A stretch of 64,000 bases of DNA from Jeotgalibacillus aurantiacus (GTDB lineage: Bacteria; Bacillota; Bacilli; Bacillales; Jeotgalibacillaceae), in the NCBI RefSeq assembly GCF_020595125.1, contig NZ_JACNMS010000002.1, forward strand, positions 186,001 to 250,000. The letters run 5' to 3'. Below the pieces are notes generated by a model that did not search any database, was not told where the DNA came from, and saw only the letters and a list, made by a program, of their open reading frames with translations. Of this stretch, positions 54,457-63,880 are shown piece after piece. The translations under genes were made by a program, and so were the position numbers. Numbering within the stretch: the first letter of the stretch is position 1; every line of letters starts with the position of its first letter.

Positions 54457-57168
54457 TTATTGTCCGCTTTCTTCTTCTGAAGTACTGTCGGCAGTGCCGT
54501 CTCCTTCAGGGTTTTCCGGTTCTTCTTCAGTTGGGGTATCAGTATTTTCATCGGTTGAGCCATCTGTAGGCGCTCCGTCTTCTGTGCCGCCATCACCGGT
54601 TTCACCATTATCATTTCCGTTGCCGTTGTTTCCATCATTGCCATTTCCTTCGCCGTTACCTTCACCTTGTCCTTCGCCTTCGCCATTTTCACCGTTATTC
54701 TCTTCATTATTCTGTTCGTCTTCTTCATTTTGAGAGTCGGTGATTTCAATGTTGACGCCTGCGGATTCGCTTCGTTCGTCACCAGCGATAGCAGTAACAG
54801 TAAAGGTGTAGGCTGATCCAGGCTGAGCCTGTTCAACGTTTAAGCCATTCTGCTCTGTTACGGCAAGCTCCTGAGGTTCACCACCATCAACACTTACTGT
54901 CACTTCGAATTCTACATTACGGTCATCATTCTCTTCCTGCTGATGGTCCCACGTCAGCTGAATATTTCCATTTTCCTCGTTGTATTCAGCCTGCAGATTT
55001 GAAGGAACAGCTAAATCATCAATAACGAATTCTTCAGATACAGTGGTTGGTTCTGTTCCTCTTACAAACAGTTCAGTTGATTTCTGATCATCCGGTGTGA
55101 ATTCACTTGCCAGCTGAACAGGGGAGGTGCCTTTTTCAATTTCAACCTCCACAACACTTTCAGGTCGTTCGAAATCCGGTGTTTCAACGCCCTCATGGAC
55201 GGCAGCCATAATGTCTCTGAATAAATATTGAGAGACGTATCTGTCCTGAGGCGTCAGATAGTTTTCTGTGTTTTTGTTCTGATCATACCCAAGCCATACT
55301 GCAGCTGTGTATTGTGTTGAATAACCGGCAAACCATGAATCCGGTGCACCGTTATTAGGAATACCATTTGCCGCCCTGATATCGGCAGGGTAGTTAGTCG
55401 TTCCTGATTTACCGGCAAGTGGCAAACCATTTACCTGTGCGAGTTCACCAGTTGAACCTGGCTCCAAAACATCCTTCAACATATCTGTCATCATATAAGC
55501 AGTTGAATCCTTCATCACTACTTCATTTTCAGGTTCAGTGTCAATTGAAGAGCCATCTCTGAATTCAATAGACGTGATCGCGTATGGTTCATTGTAAACC
55601 CCTTTATTACCAAAGGATGCATAGGCAGCAGCCATATCAATCGTATTAACTTCCGGAGAGCCTCCAATTGCGGCACTTTCACATAATACGTCGCCACAAC
55701 CATAATTATTAGGGTCAAAATCCCACATCTGCTGTAGGAACTCAGTGCCCTGCTCCTGTCCAACTTCTAAATAAGCTTTAATCGCAGTAATATTTCTTGA
55801 GTCTGCTAAAGCATCTCGCATCGTCATAGGTCCTTTAAACTGACCATCATAGTTTCCAGGTTCAAAACCATCTGAAAAAGTATAAGGTTCATCTACAATT
55901 GTTTGCGCTGTAGACCAGTCAAGAAATTCAATGGCAGGTGCATAGTCTAAAAGTGGTTTAATCGCTGAACCAGGCTGAGAAGTCTGATCTTTTGCGAAAT
56001 TGTAACCACGGGCGACCTCTTCACCATATCCGCGACCGCCACCAATTGCACGAATGGCACCGCTTTGTGTATCTAATAATGTAACACCAGCCTGTGCTCT
56101 TGATCCATTCATATCAGCCGGAAATTGAATACTTCCATCATTTAATGCACTTTCTACTGATTCCTGGGCTTTCGGATCAAGTGTTGTATAAATTTTCAGT
56201 CCATCTTCATATGGATTGACATCTTCAAGCTTTTCAACTTCATCAAGTACGACATCTACGAACGCATCATATTTAGATTCCTCGGCTGAAAGCTGGCCTC
56301 TTGCATTTTCCAGTCCTTCACCACGTTCTACGATGCCGTCCATGATATCTGTTTCAATTGCCTGGTTCATGGTTTCTTCATCAATTTTTCCATGGTTGTT
56401 CATTTGTCTTAACACAATATCCCGACGTTCCTTAGCAAGATCGGGATTTTCATAAGGATTGTAAGCGTTAGGACGCTGTGGAAGCCCGGCAAGAAGAGCT
56501 GCCTGATGAACTTCAAGTTCATTCAGATCCACCCCGTAATAATACTGTGAAGCCGTTCTAATGCCATAAATGCCATCAGAGTAATAGATTTTATTCACAT
56601 ACATCTCGAAAATTTGTTCTTTATCATATTCCTGTTCCAGCTGGTAGGCAAGCCAAGCTTCCTGTGCTTTACGCTCCAATGATTTTTCTGGAGTCAGGAC
56701 AGATTGTTTGATCACCTGCTGTGTGAGTGTACTGGCACCTTCTGCACCGAATCCTTCTCGAAGATTTGCAAGTACAGCACCCATCAGACGAAAGAAGTCG
56801 ACACCCTGGTGCTCATAAAAGCGGTTATCCTCGATTGCCAAAACGGCATTTTCGACAGTTGCCGGAATCTCATCATAAGTAACCATATCACGGTTTTCAG
56901 CGCCAATGCGGGCGAATACATCACCATTGACATCGGCAATCTCAGTTGTAATTGGATCTATAAAATCCTCTTCATTCAGTTCAGGGGCCTGTGAAGCATA
57001 ATAAGCGAATAAACCCCCTCCGAATAAAAGCCCTGCAAGACCCAATACAAAAACGGAAATGATAATCCGTTTAAAGATCGAGCCTTTTGATTTCTTTTTC
57101 TTCACTTTTTTCTTACTGGAAGACTTTTGAGCATTTCTCTTTTCTTCCCTTGATTTATAGTCAGCCAT
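54457..57168 (-). CDS. ponA: Penicillin-binding protein 1A (PonA)
   Basis: A 903-residue bifunctional peptidoglycan synthase. A basic cytoplasmic tail (residues 1-30) and one membrane helix (about 31-59) precede a glycosyltransferase domain with the catalytic Glu in E113-D-N-R-F. The transpeptidase domain has S401-A-I-K404, S457-R-N and K587-S-G-T. Residues of about 720-810 form a fibronectin type III domain, and the last 90 are an acidic Asn/Gly/Glu/Asp low-complexity tail. Most family members read KTG at the third motif; here it is KSG. It follows recU on the same strand, as in B. subtilis. Confidence 0.95.
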   Translation of the reverse strand: MADYKSREEKRNAQKSSSKKKVKKKKSKGSIFKRIIISVFVLGLAGLLFGGGLFAYYASQAPELNEEDFIDPITTEIADVNGDVFARIGAENRDMVTYDEIPATVENAVLAIEDNRFYEHQGVDFFRLMGAVLANLREGFGAEGASTLTQQVIKQSVLTPEKSLERKAQEAWLAYQLEQEYDKEQIFEMYVNKIYYSDGIYGIRTASQYYYGVDLNELEVHQAALLAGLPQRPNAYNPYENPDLAKERRDIVLRQMNNHGKIDEETMNQAIETDIMDGIVERGEGLENARGQLSAEESKYDAFVDVVLDEVEKLEDVNPYEDGLKIYTTLDPKAQESVESALNDGSIQFPADMNGSRAQAGVTLLDTQSGAIRAIGGGRGYGEEVARGYNFAKDQTSQPGSAIKPLLDYAPAIEFLDWSTAQTIVDEPYTFSDGFEPGNYDGQFKGPMTMRDALADSRNITAIKAYLEVGQEQGTEFLQQMWDFDPNNYGCGDVLCESAAIGGSPEVNTIDMAAAYASFGNKGVYNEPYAITSIEFRDGSSIDTEPENEVVMKDSTAYMMTDMLKDVLEPGSTGELAQVNGLPLAGKSGTTNYPADIRAANGIPNNGAPDSWFAGYSTQYTAAVWLGYDQNKNTENYLTPQDRYVSQYLFRDIMAAVHEGVETPDFERPESVVEVEIEKGTSPVQLASEFTPDDQKSTELFVRGTEPTTVSEEFVIDDLAVPSNLQAEYNEENGNIQLTWDHQQEENDDRNVEFEVTVSVDGGEPQELAVTEQNGLNVEQAQPGSAYTFTVTAIAGDERSESAGVNIEITDSQNEEDEQNNEENNGENGEGEGQGEGNGEGNGNDGNNGNGNDNGETGDGGTEDGAPTDGSTDENTDTPTEEEPENPEGDGTADSTSEEESGQ

Positions 57169-57183
57169 CTCTTTTCCTCACTT

Positions 57184-57804
57184 TCAATCCTGCTCATCAT
57201 TTGATTTAATCAAATGATCTATAATTTTAAGATAATCAATTCGCGGATGCAAGCCGAGTGGTATTGCATAGGAATTTTCCTCCACTTCTTCCTTTGTCAT
57301 GGATTTCCTGCCGCCTTTTTGCATGCGATTCCAAAAAATTCTCAACTGTTTATACGGCATTAAATAAATATCCTCGGTGGAAGAAAACCTGATAATGACA
57401 AAGGCGATCCCTTTTTGTTTTGTTACCTGCTCCATATGATCCAGCTGATGCTGGTGAAAATTCTGAAGAGGGAAGGAGGTTTTGTTTCTCGTTTCCTTCG
57501 CTTCAAAATCGATATAGTATCCGTTATAAACACCGTTATAGTCGGTAGTGGAAGCCTGTTTAAAATACGCTTCTTTAATAACGGCGGCACTTCGTTTAGG
57601 ATAATCGACTGTTACGATCTGTACAGGTACAGGCTTTTTATGAATGACAGCCTGTCCACTCGCTACATAGTAATCGTTTGTTTCATTTAAATCCTCTTCA
57701 AGTGTCATCCCGCGCTTGCCGTGCGAATAAGATTTTTCCTTGCCTGATAGTTTCTTTTCGGCTGGTTTTCTAAACGGTTTTCCGTTCGGATAATGAAATT
57801 CCAT
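57184..57804 (-). CDS. recU: Holliday junction resolvase RecU
   Basis: A 206-residue endonuclease that resolves Holliday junctions and modulates RecA. The nuclease core is visible: the [13 protein letters not shown] segment, then [25 protein letters not shown] with the catalytic Asp and the E-x-K. Starts 155 bases from the divergent yppE and is followed by ponA. Confidence 0.95.
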   Translation of the reverse strand: MEFHYPNGKPFRKPAEKKLSGKEKSYSHGKRGMTLEEDLNETNDYYVASGQAVIHKKPVPVQIVTVDYPKRSAAVIKEAYFKQASTTDYNGVYNGYYIDFEAKETRNKTSFPLQNFHQHQLDHMEQVTKQKGIAFVIIRFSSTEDIYLMPYKQLRIFWNRMQKGGRKSMTKEEVEENSYAIPLGLHPRIDYLKIIDHLIKSNDEQD

Positions 57805-57901
57805 ACATACACCTCACCTGAACATCATACCACATGCACGTAAGGTACAAACCATGTTACATAAACCCCTTATAGAATCCGACGTTAAAAAAGTGAAATA
57901 G

Positions 57902-57929
57902 TTACAACTTTTATGGCTTCTGTTAAAAT
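57902..57929 (+). promoter_or_regulatory. Probable promoter of yppE
   Basis: TTACAA, 16-base spacer, TAAAAT with a TGT extended -10, 30 bases before the start. Moderate match. Confidence 0.45.
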
Positions 57930-57958
57930 AACGTAAGCCGTAAAAAGAGGTGAAAGTG

Positions 57959-58336
57959 ATGAAAATGAATGAAATTCTCGATTTAACAAATCAACTGGCC
58001 GCAATCCTTGAACAGGCCGATGAAGAATACAATAAAAGAAGAGAAACAAATGAAAAAGGTGACTTTCATGAGGAGGTAAAGCCTTTTGCAGACCGGGCAC
58101 ATGCATTAATTTCAGAGTGGAAAGAAAAGACGTCCAACCAGCTGATCAAAAACCCGCAAAAAAACATCCATCATAATCAGATTTTTGCCACAGCCGATAA
58201 TCTTGAGCTCGTAACGGTGCAATGTTTTTTTCCTGAAACGAGCTATAAAAGATTCAAAAGCTATGTACAGTCCAGCAGGTACGTACTTGGTCAGGTTGAA
58301 ATGGCTTTATCCCGACACACCGGCAGTGGTGAATGA
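57959..58336 (+). CDS. yppE: YppE-like protein (DUF1798 type)
   Basis: A 125-residue helical-bundle protein. ATG 57959 is 8 bases after AAGAGG; the frame is open to 57950. Length and place next to recU match B. subtilis YppE (about 123 residues). Function unknown. Confidence 0.82.
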   Translation: MKMNEILDLTNQLAAILEQADEEYNKRRETNEKGDFHEEVKPFADRAHALISEWKEKTSNQLIKNPQKNIHHNQIFATADNLELVTVQCFFPETSYKRFKSYVQSSRYVLGQVEMALSRHTGSGE

Positions 58337-58364
58337 ATATTGTAAGGAAAAAGGGGAGAATGAT

Positions 58365-58610
58365 ATGTTCCGTAAGCGCCAGGCACGTACTTTACCCATT
58401 TGTCCATATTGTCAGAAGCCGATCATGACTTATTATGCTGATTACACAGTCCAACAAACCATTGGATTAGATCCGGCTCAGCAGCAGGCAGGAGAAAGCC
58501 CGGTAAAAAAAGTAGACTTTAATAATATTATGTCAACCTGCAGTCAGGTCATGAGCACGGTCAGTCAGATGAACCAATTCATCCGCGCCTTTACGGGATC
58601 ATTTAAATAG
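58365..58610 (+). CDS. Small YppG-like protein
   Basis: An 81-residue protein starting at ATG 58365 after AAGGGGAG. The first part has a CPYC motif (LPICPYCQKPI) that could bind metal or be redox-active; the last 30 residues (VDFNNIMSTCSQVMSTVSQM) resemble the C-terminus of YppG, which lies at this place in B. subtilis. The identification is from memory and moderate. A longer in-frame extension to 58263 overlaps yppE and is not used. Confidence 0.6.
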   Translation: MFRKRQARTLPICPYCQKPIMTYYADYTVQQTIGLDPAQQQAGESPVKKVDFNNIMSTCSQVMSTVSQMNQFIRAFTGSFK

Positions 58611-58667
58611 CGGGAATTGATTACAAGAATATATGTTCGGTATAATGGTATGGAATGAGGTGATCGA

Positions 58668-60953
58668 ATGAGAAAGAAGACGCTGAAGGAATTTATCAGT
58701 CATTTCAGGGAAGATGATCAATTCAAAAGCCAGGTCGTAAAATGGCATACGATCGAACCTATGGAGGCGGTTTATGAACCGCTTCCTGAGGTATTGGCTC
58801 CATCTTTGAGAAAAGCACTGGAACGAAGAGGGATCGGAAATCTTTATTCCCATCAGGCGGAAGCATTTAACTCAGTAATGAGCGGAAAATCTATCACAGC
58901 TGTTACGCCAACTGCTTCAGGAAAAACGCTCTGCTACAATCTTCCGGTCGTTCAATCCATTATTGAAAATCCATCTAATCGGGCTCTTTATTTGTTCCCG
59001 ACAAAAGCGCTATCCCAGGATCAGAAAACAGAATTGAATGAGCTGCTGGATCTGGCAGATTCGAGCATTACTTCTTATACGTATGATGGGGACACGCCTG
59101 CTTCTATCAGGCAGAAGGTCAGAAAGGCAGGTCAGATTGTGATTACGAACCCTGATATGCTTCATTCTGCGATTCTTCCGCATCATACGAAATGGGTGTC
59201 ACTTTTTGAGAATCTGAAATATATCGTGATAGATGAGCTTCATATATATAGAGGTGTGTTTGGAAGCCACGTTGCAAACGTCATTAAAAGACTGAAGAGA
59301 ATTTGCAAGTTTTATGGAAGTGACCCGATTTTTATCTGTACGTCTGCTACCATTGCAAACCCAAAAGAGCTTGCCGAGTTGCTGACGGGTAAGAGCATGC
59401 ATCTGATTGACCGTAATGGCGCACCTTCAGCAAGAAAACATTTCGTTTTTTATAATCCTCCTGTCGTCAATCAGCAGCTTAATATCAGGCGCAGTGCCAC
59501 GCTTGAAGTTCGAAGGCTCGCCTCACTGCTTTTGAAGGAAAAAATACAGACCATTGTATTTGCTAAAAGCAGAGTGAGAGTGGAGATTATTCTGTCTTAT
59601 CTTCAGGAACTCGTCAAAAACGAACTCGGTCCTAAATCGATCCGCGGTTACCGTGGTGGCTACCTGCCAACGCAGAGAAGGGAAATAGAACAGGGACTTC
59701 GTGATGGGGATGTTTATGGTGTGGTCAGTACAAACGCATTGGAACTCGGCGTGGATATCGGACAGCTGCAGGCCTGCATTATGACCGGTTATCCAGGAAC
59801 AATCGCCAGTGCCTGGCAGCAGGCCGGCCGTGCAGGAAGAAGGCAGGGGGAGGCACTGATTCTGATGGTGGCGAGTTCGAGTCCGCTAGATCAGTACGTT
59901 GTTTTACACCCTGAGTACTTTCTGAAATCAAGTCCTGAGACTGCACGCATTAATGCAGAGAATATTGTTATTCTCCTTGATCACTTAAAATGTGCAGCGT
60001 TTGAACTGCCATTTGAAAAGGGAGAATTGTTTGGTGAAACGGAAATTGAAGATCTGCTGGAGTACCTTGCAGAAGAAAGGGTTCTTCATTTCACAAAAGA
60101 TAAGTGGTACTGGATGAACGATGCTTTTCCCGCTCACGATATCAGTCTCCGGTCAGCTTCGCAGGAGAATGTGGTGATTATTGACCAATCCGAACGTGCA
60201 AACCACAGGGTCATCGGTGAGATGGACCGTTTCAGCGCTATGACACTGCTGCACGATGAAGCCATCTATCTTCATCAGGGAGCACAGTATCAGGTTGAGT
60301 ATCTTGATTGGGACGAAAAGAAGGCATACGTCAGGGAAGTGGAAGTTGATTACTTTACTGACGCTAACCTGGCAGTACAATTGAGTGTACTTGAGGAGGA
60401 CAAGCGCAAAGAGACGGAGGAAGCAGCGGCATGTTACGGTGATGTCTCAGTCCGCGCAATGGCTACTTTATTCAAGAAAATTAAGTTTGATACACATGAA
60501 AATATCGGATCCGGTCCGATCAGCCTGCCTGAAGAAGAGCTTCACACAAGTGCAGCCTGGTTTTCGTTAAAAGAAGGAATCGGACACATGACGGACGAGC
60601 ACGTCGAACAGGGGCTGATTGGTGCTTCTCATGCACTGAAAGCGATTATTCCAGTTCATGTCATGTGTGATCCGCAGGATATTCAGGTTACACCTCAGGT
60701 AAAAGCTGTTCACAACCAGCTGCCTACCTTGTTTATATATGACCGCTATCCCGGAGGAATCGGATTAAGTGAAAAGGTTCACGAGAATGGACAAACTGTG
60801 ATCCGGGATGCGCTCGAGCTGATCCAAAGCTGCGTATGTACGAATGGTTGTCCGTCCTGTATCGGCAGTGGATTACCTGCAGGAGATGCCAAAAAGGATA
60901 CTGAAAAAATACTTGAGATGTTTTATTATGCTTTGGGAAGTGAAGTCAATTGA
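58668..60953 (+). CDS. mrfA: DEXH-box repair helicase MrfA (YprA)
   Basis: A 761-residue superfamily 2 helicase. In B. subtilis, MrfA and MrfB form a repair pathway for mitomycin C lesions separate from UvrABC excision. Walker A PTASGKT is at residues 81-87, the DELH box at 189-192, and motif VI is QQAGRAGRRQGEA. The C-terminal MrfA-type domain ends with the four-cysteine zinc cluster C-V-C-x3-C-x2-C. It overlaps mrfB by 4 bases. Confidence 0.94.
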   Translation: MRKKTLKEFISHFREDDQFKSQVVKWHTIEPMEAVYEPLPEVLAPSLRKALERRGIGNLYSHQAEAFNSVMSGKSITAVTPTASGKTLCYNLPVVQSIIENPSNRALYLFPTKALSQDQKTELNELLDLADSSITSYTYDGDTPASIRQKVRKAGQIVITNPDMLHSAILPHHTKWVSLFENLKYIVIDELHIYRGVFGSHVANVIKRLKRICKFYGSDPIFICTSATIANPKELAELLTGKSMHLIDRNGAPSARKHFVFYNPPVVNQQLNIRRSATLEVRRLASLLLKEKIQTIVFAKSRVRVEIILSYLQELVKNELGPKSIRGYRGGYLPTQRREIEQGLRDGDVYGVVSTNALELGVDIGQLQACIMTGYPGTIASAWQQAGRAGRRQGEALILMVASSSPLDQYVVLHPEYFLKSSPETARINAENIVILLDHLKCAAFELPFEKGELFGETEIEDLLEYLAEERVLHFTKDKWYWMNDAFPAHDISLRSASQENVVIIDQSERANHRVIGEMDRFSAMTLLHDEAIYLHQGAQYQVEYLDWDEKKAYVREVEVDYFTDANLAVQLSVLEEDKRKETEEAAACYGDVSVRAMATLFKKIKFDTHENIGSGPISLPEEELHTSAAWFSLKEGIGHMTDEHVEQGLIGASHALKAIIPVHVMCDPQDIQVTPQVKAVHNQLPTLFIYDRYPGGIGLSEKVHENGQTVIRDALELIQSCVCTNGCPSCIGSGLPAGDAKKDTEKILEMFYYALGSEVN

Positions 60954-62170
60954 GTCTTAAAAAGAAATTAGACCGGATGAAACCTCATCTAAAGTCAAAT
61001 TCTCCAGGTGCAGCGAGGCCTGAGTCAGTGACTGAGATTCCGCATCTTGACCTTTGGAGACAACATCACACCGATTTATTTTGGCATGAGGATGACTTTT
61101 GCCTGATCAGGGAAGTTCATTTTCCGCTTAATTACCAGCACGGGCGCTATAGGCTGTCAGATTACCATAAAATTATGGAGGGGTGGCAAAAGGCGAATGC
61201 CTCCCATTCCCTTTCTTCAGCAGGCTATCATCCTGAAGACTTATTCTTTTTCGATACAGAAACGACTGGACTCAGAGGGGCAGGCAGTACGATTTTCGTT
61301 CTTGGACATGCCAGATTTGCCGGGGATAAGGTAGTATTGAAGCAGCATATCCTGCCTGGCCCTGGACAGGAAATTCCTTTGTATATCAGCTTTTTAAAGC
61401 AGGTGAATTATAAAACGCTGGTAACTTACAACGGTAAATCATTTGACTGGCCCCAGGTGAAATCGCGTCACACACTTATCAGGGAGCATGTCCCGAAGCT
61501 TCCCCAGACCGGACATTTTGATCTTTATCATGCATCGCGGCGCTTATGGAAAGGGTCGATGGCCTCTGTGAAGCTTAAGCATGTAGAGGAACAGAAGCTC
61601 GGATTTGAAAGGGAGGATGATCTGCCCGGATATCTTGCACCTGCGATTTATTTTGATTTTATTGAAAGAAAACATCCGGAAGGTATGCTTAAGGTGCTTG
61701 ACCATAATGAAAAAGATATTTTGTCTCTCATTACGCTGTACATCCACCTGAGCGAACTTTTGTTGGATCAGGAAATCGATCAGACCAGTGCTGAAAAATT
61801 CGAACTGGGGAAATGGTACAGCCTTGAAGGGGAGCGTGAAATAGGCTCGGGGCTTCTTGAAGATGCCTATAAAATGGACGGACATATATCAGCTGCACAC
61901 AACCTTGCTTACCTTCATAAAAAAAATAAACAATATGATCAGGCAGAAAAACTCTGGTTAAAGGTCAGTTCCAATGGCTCAAAAAAAGAAATGGTGGAAG
62001 CAGCCGTTGAACTTGCAAAAATTTATGAGCATCAATTCAAAAATCATGCTTACGCATTAACAATGGCAAAAAAAGCACTTCACCTGACTAATACAGAGCT
62101 TGAAATCAAAAAAGCATCAGATCTGAAACATCGGATCAAGCGTCTTGAAAAGAAGCAGGGAAATGGATAG
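60950..62170 (+). CDS. mrfB: Exonuclease MrfB (YprB)
   Basis: A 406-residue protein: a DEDD-type ribonuclease-H-like exonuclease (FFDTETTGL at residues 100-108, then the TYNGKSFDWP and DHNEKDILS motifs with further acidic residues) followed by TPR-like helices at the C-terminus. It acts with MrfA in mitomycin damage repair. TTG start overlapping the mrfA stop, so expression is coupled. Confidence 0.93.
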   Translation: MSLKKKLDRMKPHLKSNSPGAARPESVTEIPHLDLWRQHHTDLFWHEDDFCLIREVHFPLNYQHGRYRLSDYHKIMEGWQKANASHSLSSAGYHPEDLFFFDTETTGLRGAGSTIFVLGHARFAGDKVVLKQHILPGPGQEIPLYISFLKQVNYKTLVTYNGKSFDWPQVKSRHTLIREHVPKLPQTGHFDLYHASRRLWKGSMASVKLKHVEEQKLGFEREDDLPGYLAPAIYFDFIERKHPEGMLKVLDHNEKDILSLITLYIHLSELLLDQEIDQTSAEKFELGKWYSLEGEREIGSGLLEDAYKMDGHISAAHNLAYLHKKNKQYDQAEKLWLKVSSNGSKKEMVEAAVELAKIYEHQFKNHAYALTMAKKALHLTNTELEIKKASDLKHRIKRLEKKQGNG

Positions 62171-62302
62171 CTGCATCATTTCCCACAAAAATATTTCCCG
62201 GGCAAGCGCAAAAACAGCGATATTTTTCACAGTAAGTCGACCGGTGACGAATGAACTTGGAAAATGTCACAAATTGTTCGAAAATACACAGACTCATGGA
62301 TA

Positions 62303-62331
62303 TTGAGAAGACCCGAAAACAATTGTACTAT
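62303..62331 (+). promoter_or_regulatory. SigmaA promoter of the small membrane peptide
   Basis: TTGAGA (62303-62308), 17-base spacer, TACTAT (62326-62331), about 30 bases before the ATG at 62364. The stretch between mrfB and this promoter has only a weak hairpin (AAAAATAT...ATATTTTT) and no gene. Confidence 0.6.
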
Positions 62332-62363
62332 TAAAGTAACGATTGAAATATGGGGTTGAAAGT

Positions 62364-62456
62364 ATGAGAAGATTCATTCTTTTTTTGTTCTTTTTTGTCA
62401 TCGGAGCAACAGCATATGTGTTCTCAGCACTAGGTGATCAGCTGTCATCACTTTAA
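62364..62456 (+). CDS. 30-residue single-helix membrane peptide
   Basis: A short frame below the usual length cut-off, reading MRRFILFLFF and on to DQLSSL. It is one membrane helix with two Arg at the N-terminus (positive-inside rule, N-in) and a polar end. A GGGG-TTGAAAG type site lies just before the ATG and a good promoter about 30 bases upstream. I do not recognise it. The pattern is that of small bacterial membrane regulators or sporulation peptides, but the role is unknown. Confidence 0.55.
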   Translation: MRRFILFLFFFVIGATAYVFSALGDQLSSL

Positions 62457-62535
62457 CAAATGAATGATCCGCACAATTTTATTTATTCTGTGAAGCATAT
62501 AATGACATATGCCATACAGAAAGGAGATAAATGGA

Positions 62536-62739
62536 ATGCGGCGAGTACTTGCTCCTATCATTCATCCAACGATTTGCAAAAGGCATTGTCATACTGAGCA
62601 TTATCAGGTGCCTCATATTCATCCTGTTGAAGTTTCGAATGTGACAAATCGGATGTTCCATCATTATCACCAGGTTGAAATGATGCAACAAAACAGCTGT
62701 CACGATTTTCATCAGCATTATATGTGCAGAAGACCATAA
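62536..62739 (+). CDS. cotD: Spore coat protein D-like (CotD)
   Basis: A 67-residue protein very rich in His (14 by count) with several Cys. The start MRRVLAPIIHPTICKRHCH and the middle VPHIHPVEVSNV resemble B. subtilis CotD, an inner spore coat protein that lies in the same place after yprB. ATG 62536 follows AAGGAG at 9 bases. A CATATAATG sequence at 62496 is close to a sigmaK -10 but no convincing -35 was found. A terminator follows. Confidence 0.8.
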   Translation: MRRVLAPIIHPTICKRHCHTEHYQVPHIHPVEVSNVTNRMFHHYHQVEMMQQNSCHDFHQHYMCRRP

Positions 62740-62743
62740 TGAC

Positions 62744-62771
62744 AAAACGGCTGGATATCCAGCCGTTTTCT
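62744..62771 (+). terminator. Terminator after the cotD-like gene
   Basis: AAAACGGCTGG (62744-62754) pairs with 62759-62769 across ATAT. Confidence 0.9.
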
Positions 62772-62874
62772 ATTTTACTAACAGACGGGAAATAACATCT
62801 GCAATGGTATAAAATAAAGAAAACAAGGAAATGTCTCCAATCAGAAGTGTGATGCCTGTGAAAGGAGAATGATT

Positions 62875-63441
62875 ATGAAGATACTGACGGTTACCGGCTA
62901 CAGGGCGCAGGAACTTGGTATTTTTAATCAAAAAGATCCTGCCGTTCAAATTATTAAAAAGGCCATCAGACAAGCCATCCTTCAAAAACTGGATGAAGGC
63001 TTGGAATGGGTACTGATTTCAGGACAGCTCGGTGTAGAATTATGGGCTGGTGAAGTCGTCATTGAACTTAAGCATGACTACCCTGAATTAAAACTTGGTG
63101 TCATTACTGCTTTTCAGGATATGGAGAGTAAGTGGAATGAAGCAAACCAGCAGCTGTTCCATATGATAATCAGTCAGGCTGATTTTTATGATTCAGTATC
63201 AAGGAAGCCATATGAAAACCCATCCCAATTTCGCAACAGGGATTTATTTTTACTGCAAAAATCAGACGGGCTTCTACTTGTTTATGATCCTGAAAATGAA
63301 GGATCACCAAAATATATAAAAGAAATGGCAGAATCAGCTGCTGCGAACGGACAGCTGGAGCTGACTCACATTACGTTTCAGGATTTGCAGTGGATTGCAG
63401 AGGAAACAGCGCTTGATCAGGAGTTTCACGATGCAGATTGA
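62875..63441 (+). CDS. ypsA: SLOG-family protein YpsA
   Basis: A 188-residue cytoplasmic protein of the SLOG/Rossmann superfamily, with nucleotide-binding features GYRAQELGIF and SGQLGVELWAG. YpsA overproduction inhibits cell division in B. subtilis, and its place next to gpsB is conserved. ATG 62875 is 7 bases after AAAGGAG; the ATG at 62869 is too close. Confidence 0.9.
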   Translation: MKILTVTGYRAQELGIFNQKDPAVQIIKKAIRQAILQKLDEGLEWVLISGQLGVELWAGEVVIELKHDYPELKLGVITAFQDMESKWNEANQQLFHMIISQADFYDSVSRKPYENPSQFRNRDLFLLQKSDGLLLVYDPENEGSPKYIKEMAESAAANGQLELTHITFQDLQWIAEETALDQEFHDAD

Positions 63442-63501
63442 CAATGTGACGGCTTTTTGAAAAAATAAACTAACCGGACTACATATACCGAGGTGAAGAG
63501 A

Positions 63502-63825
63502 ATGAACAATGACGTGGCACAATTAACGGCTAAAGAAATATTGGAACGTGAATTCAAAACAGCAATGCGTGGGTATAAACCTGAAGAGGTTGACGCCTTT
63601 TTAGATCAGATTATTAAAGATTATGAAGCTTTTAATGACCGGATTCAGACACTGGAACAGGAAGTGAAACGCCTTCAACAGACGGCCGCTGATACTCCGA
63701 GACGATCTGCTCAACACACGCAGCCCCAAACGACTGCCAGTGGTACAACCAATTTTGATATTTTAAAACGTCTGTCCAACCTTGAAAAAGAGGTATTTGG
63801 AAGAAAGTTATACGAAGACCGTTAA
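63502..63825 (+). CDS. gpsB: Cell-division protein GpsB
   Basis: A 107-residue DivIVA-like adaptor linking cell division and PBP1. The N-terminal membrane-binding and coiled-coil region has LTAKEILEREFKTAMRGYKPEEVDAFLD; the C-terminal trimerising part ends TTNFDILKRLSNLEKEVFG. ATG 63502 follows GAGGTGA. The ponA product (PBP1) encoded 7 kb away is its known partner. Confidence 0.95.
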   Translation: MNNDVAQLTAKEILEREFKTAMRGYKPEEVDAFLDQIIKDYEAFNDRIQTLEQEVKRLQQTAADTPRRSAQHTQPQTTASGTTNFDILKRLSNLEKEVFGRKLYEDR

Positions 63826-63833
63826 AATAGTGC

Positions 63834-63862
63834 TTGCTTAAGTATCTGTACGGCTGTATAAT
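63834..63862 (+). promoter_or_regulatory. SigmaA promoter of rnpB
   Basis: TTGCTT (63834-63839), 17-base spacer, TATAAT (63857-63862). A TATACT at 63874 is an alternative -10 without a good -35. Confidence 0.65.
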
Positions 63863-63880
63863 TTATTTTTGGCTATACTG

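Noticed and set aside
54494-54733. 79-residue Ser/Pro-rich frame on the + strand
   Set aside because: It is the antisense of the low-complexity tail of ponA; the repeats come from the GAA/GGN-rich codons on the other strand.
54330-54836. 168-residue minus-strand frame over the ponA end and ypoC
   Set aside because: Frame-shifted shadow of the ponA tail and antisense of ypoC, crossing the terminator between them.
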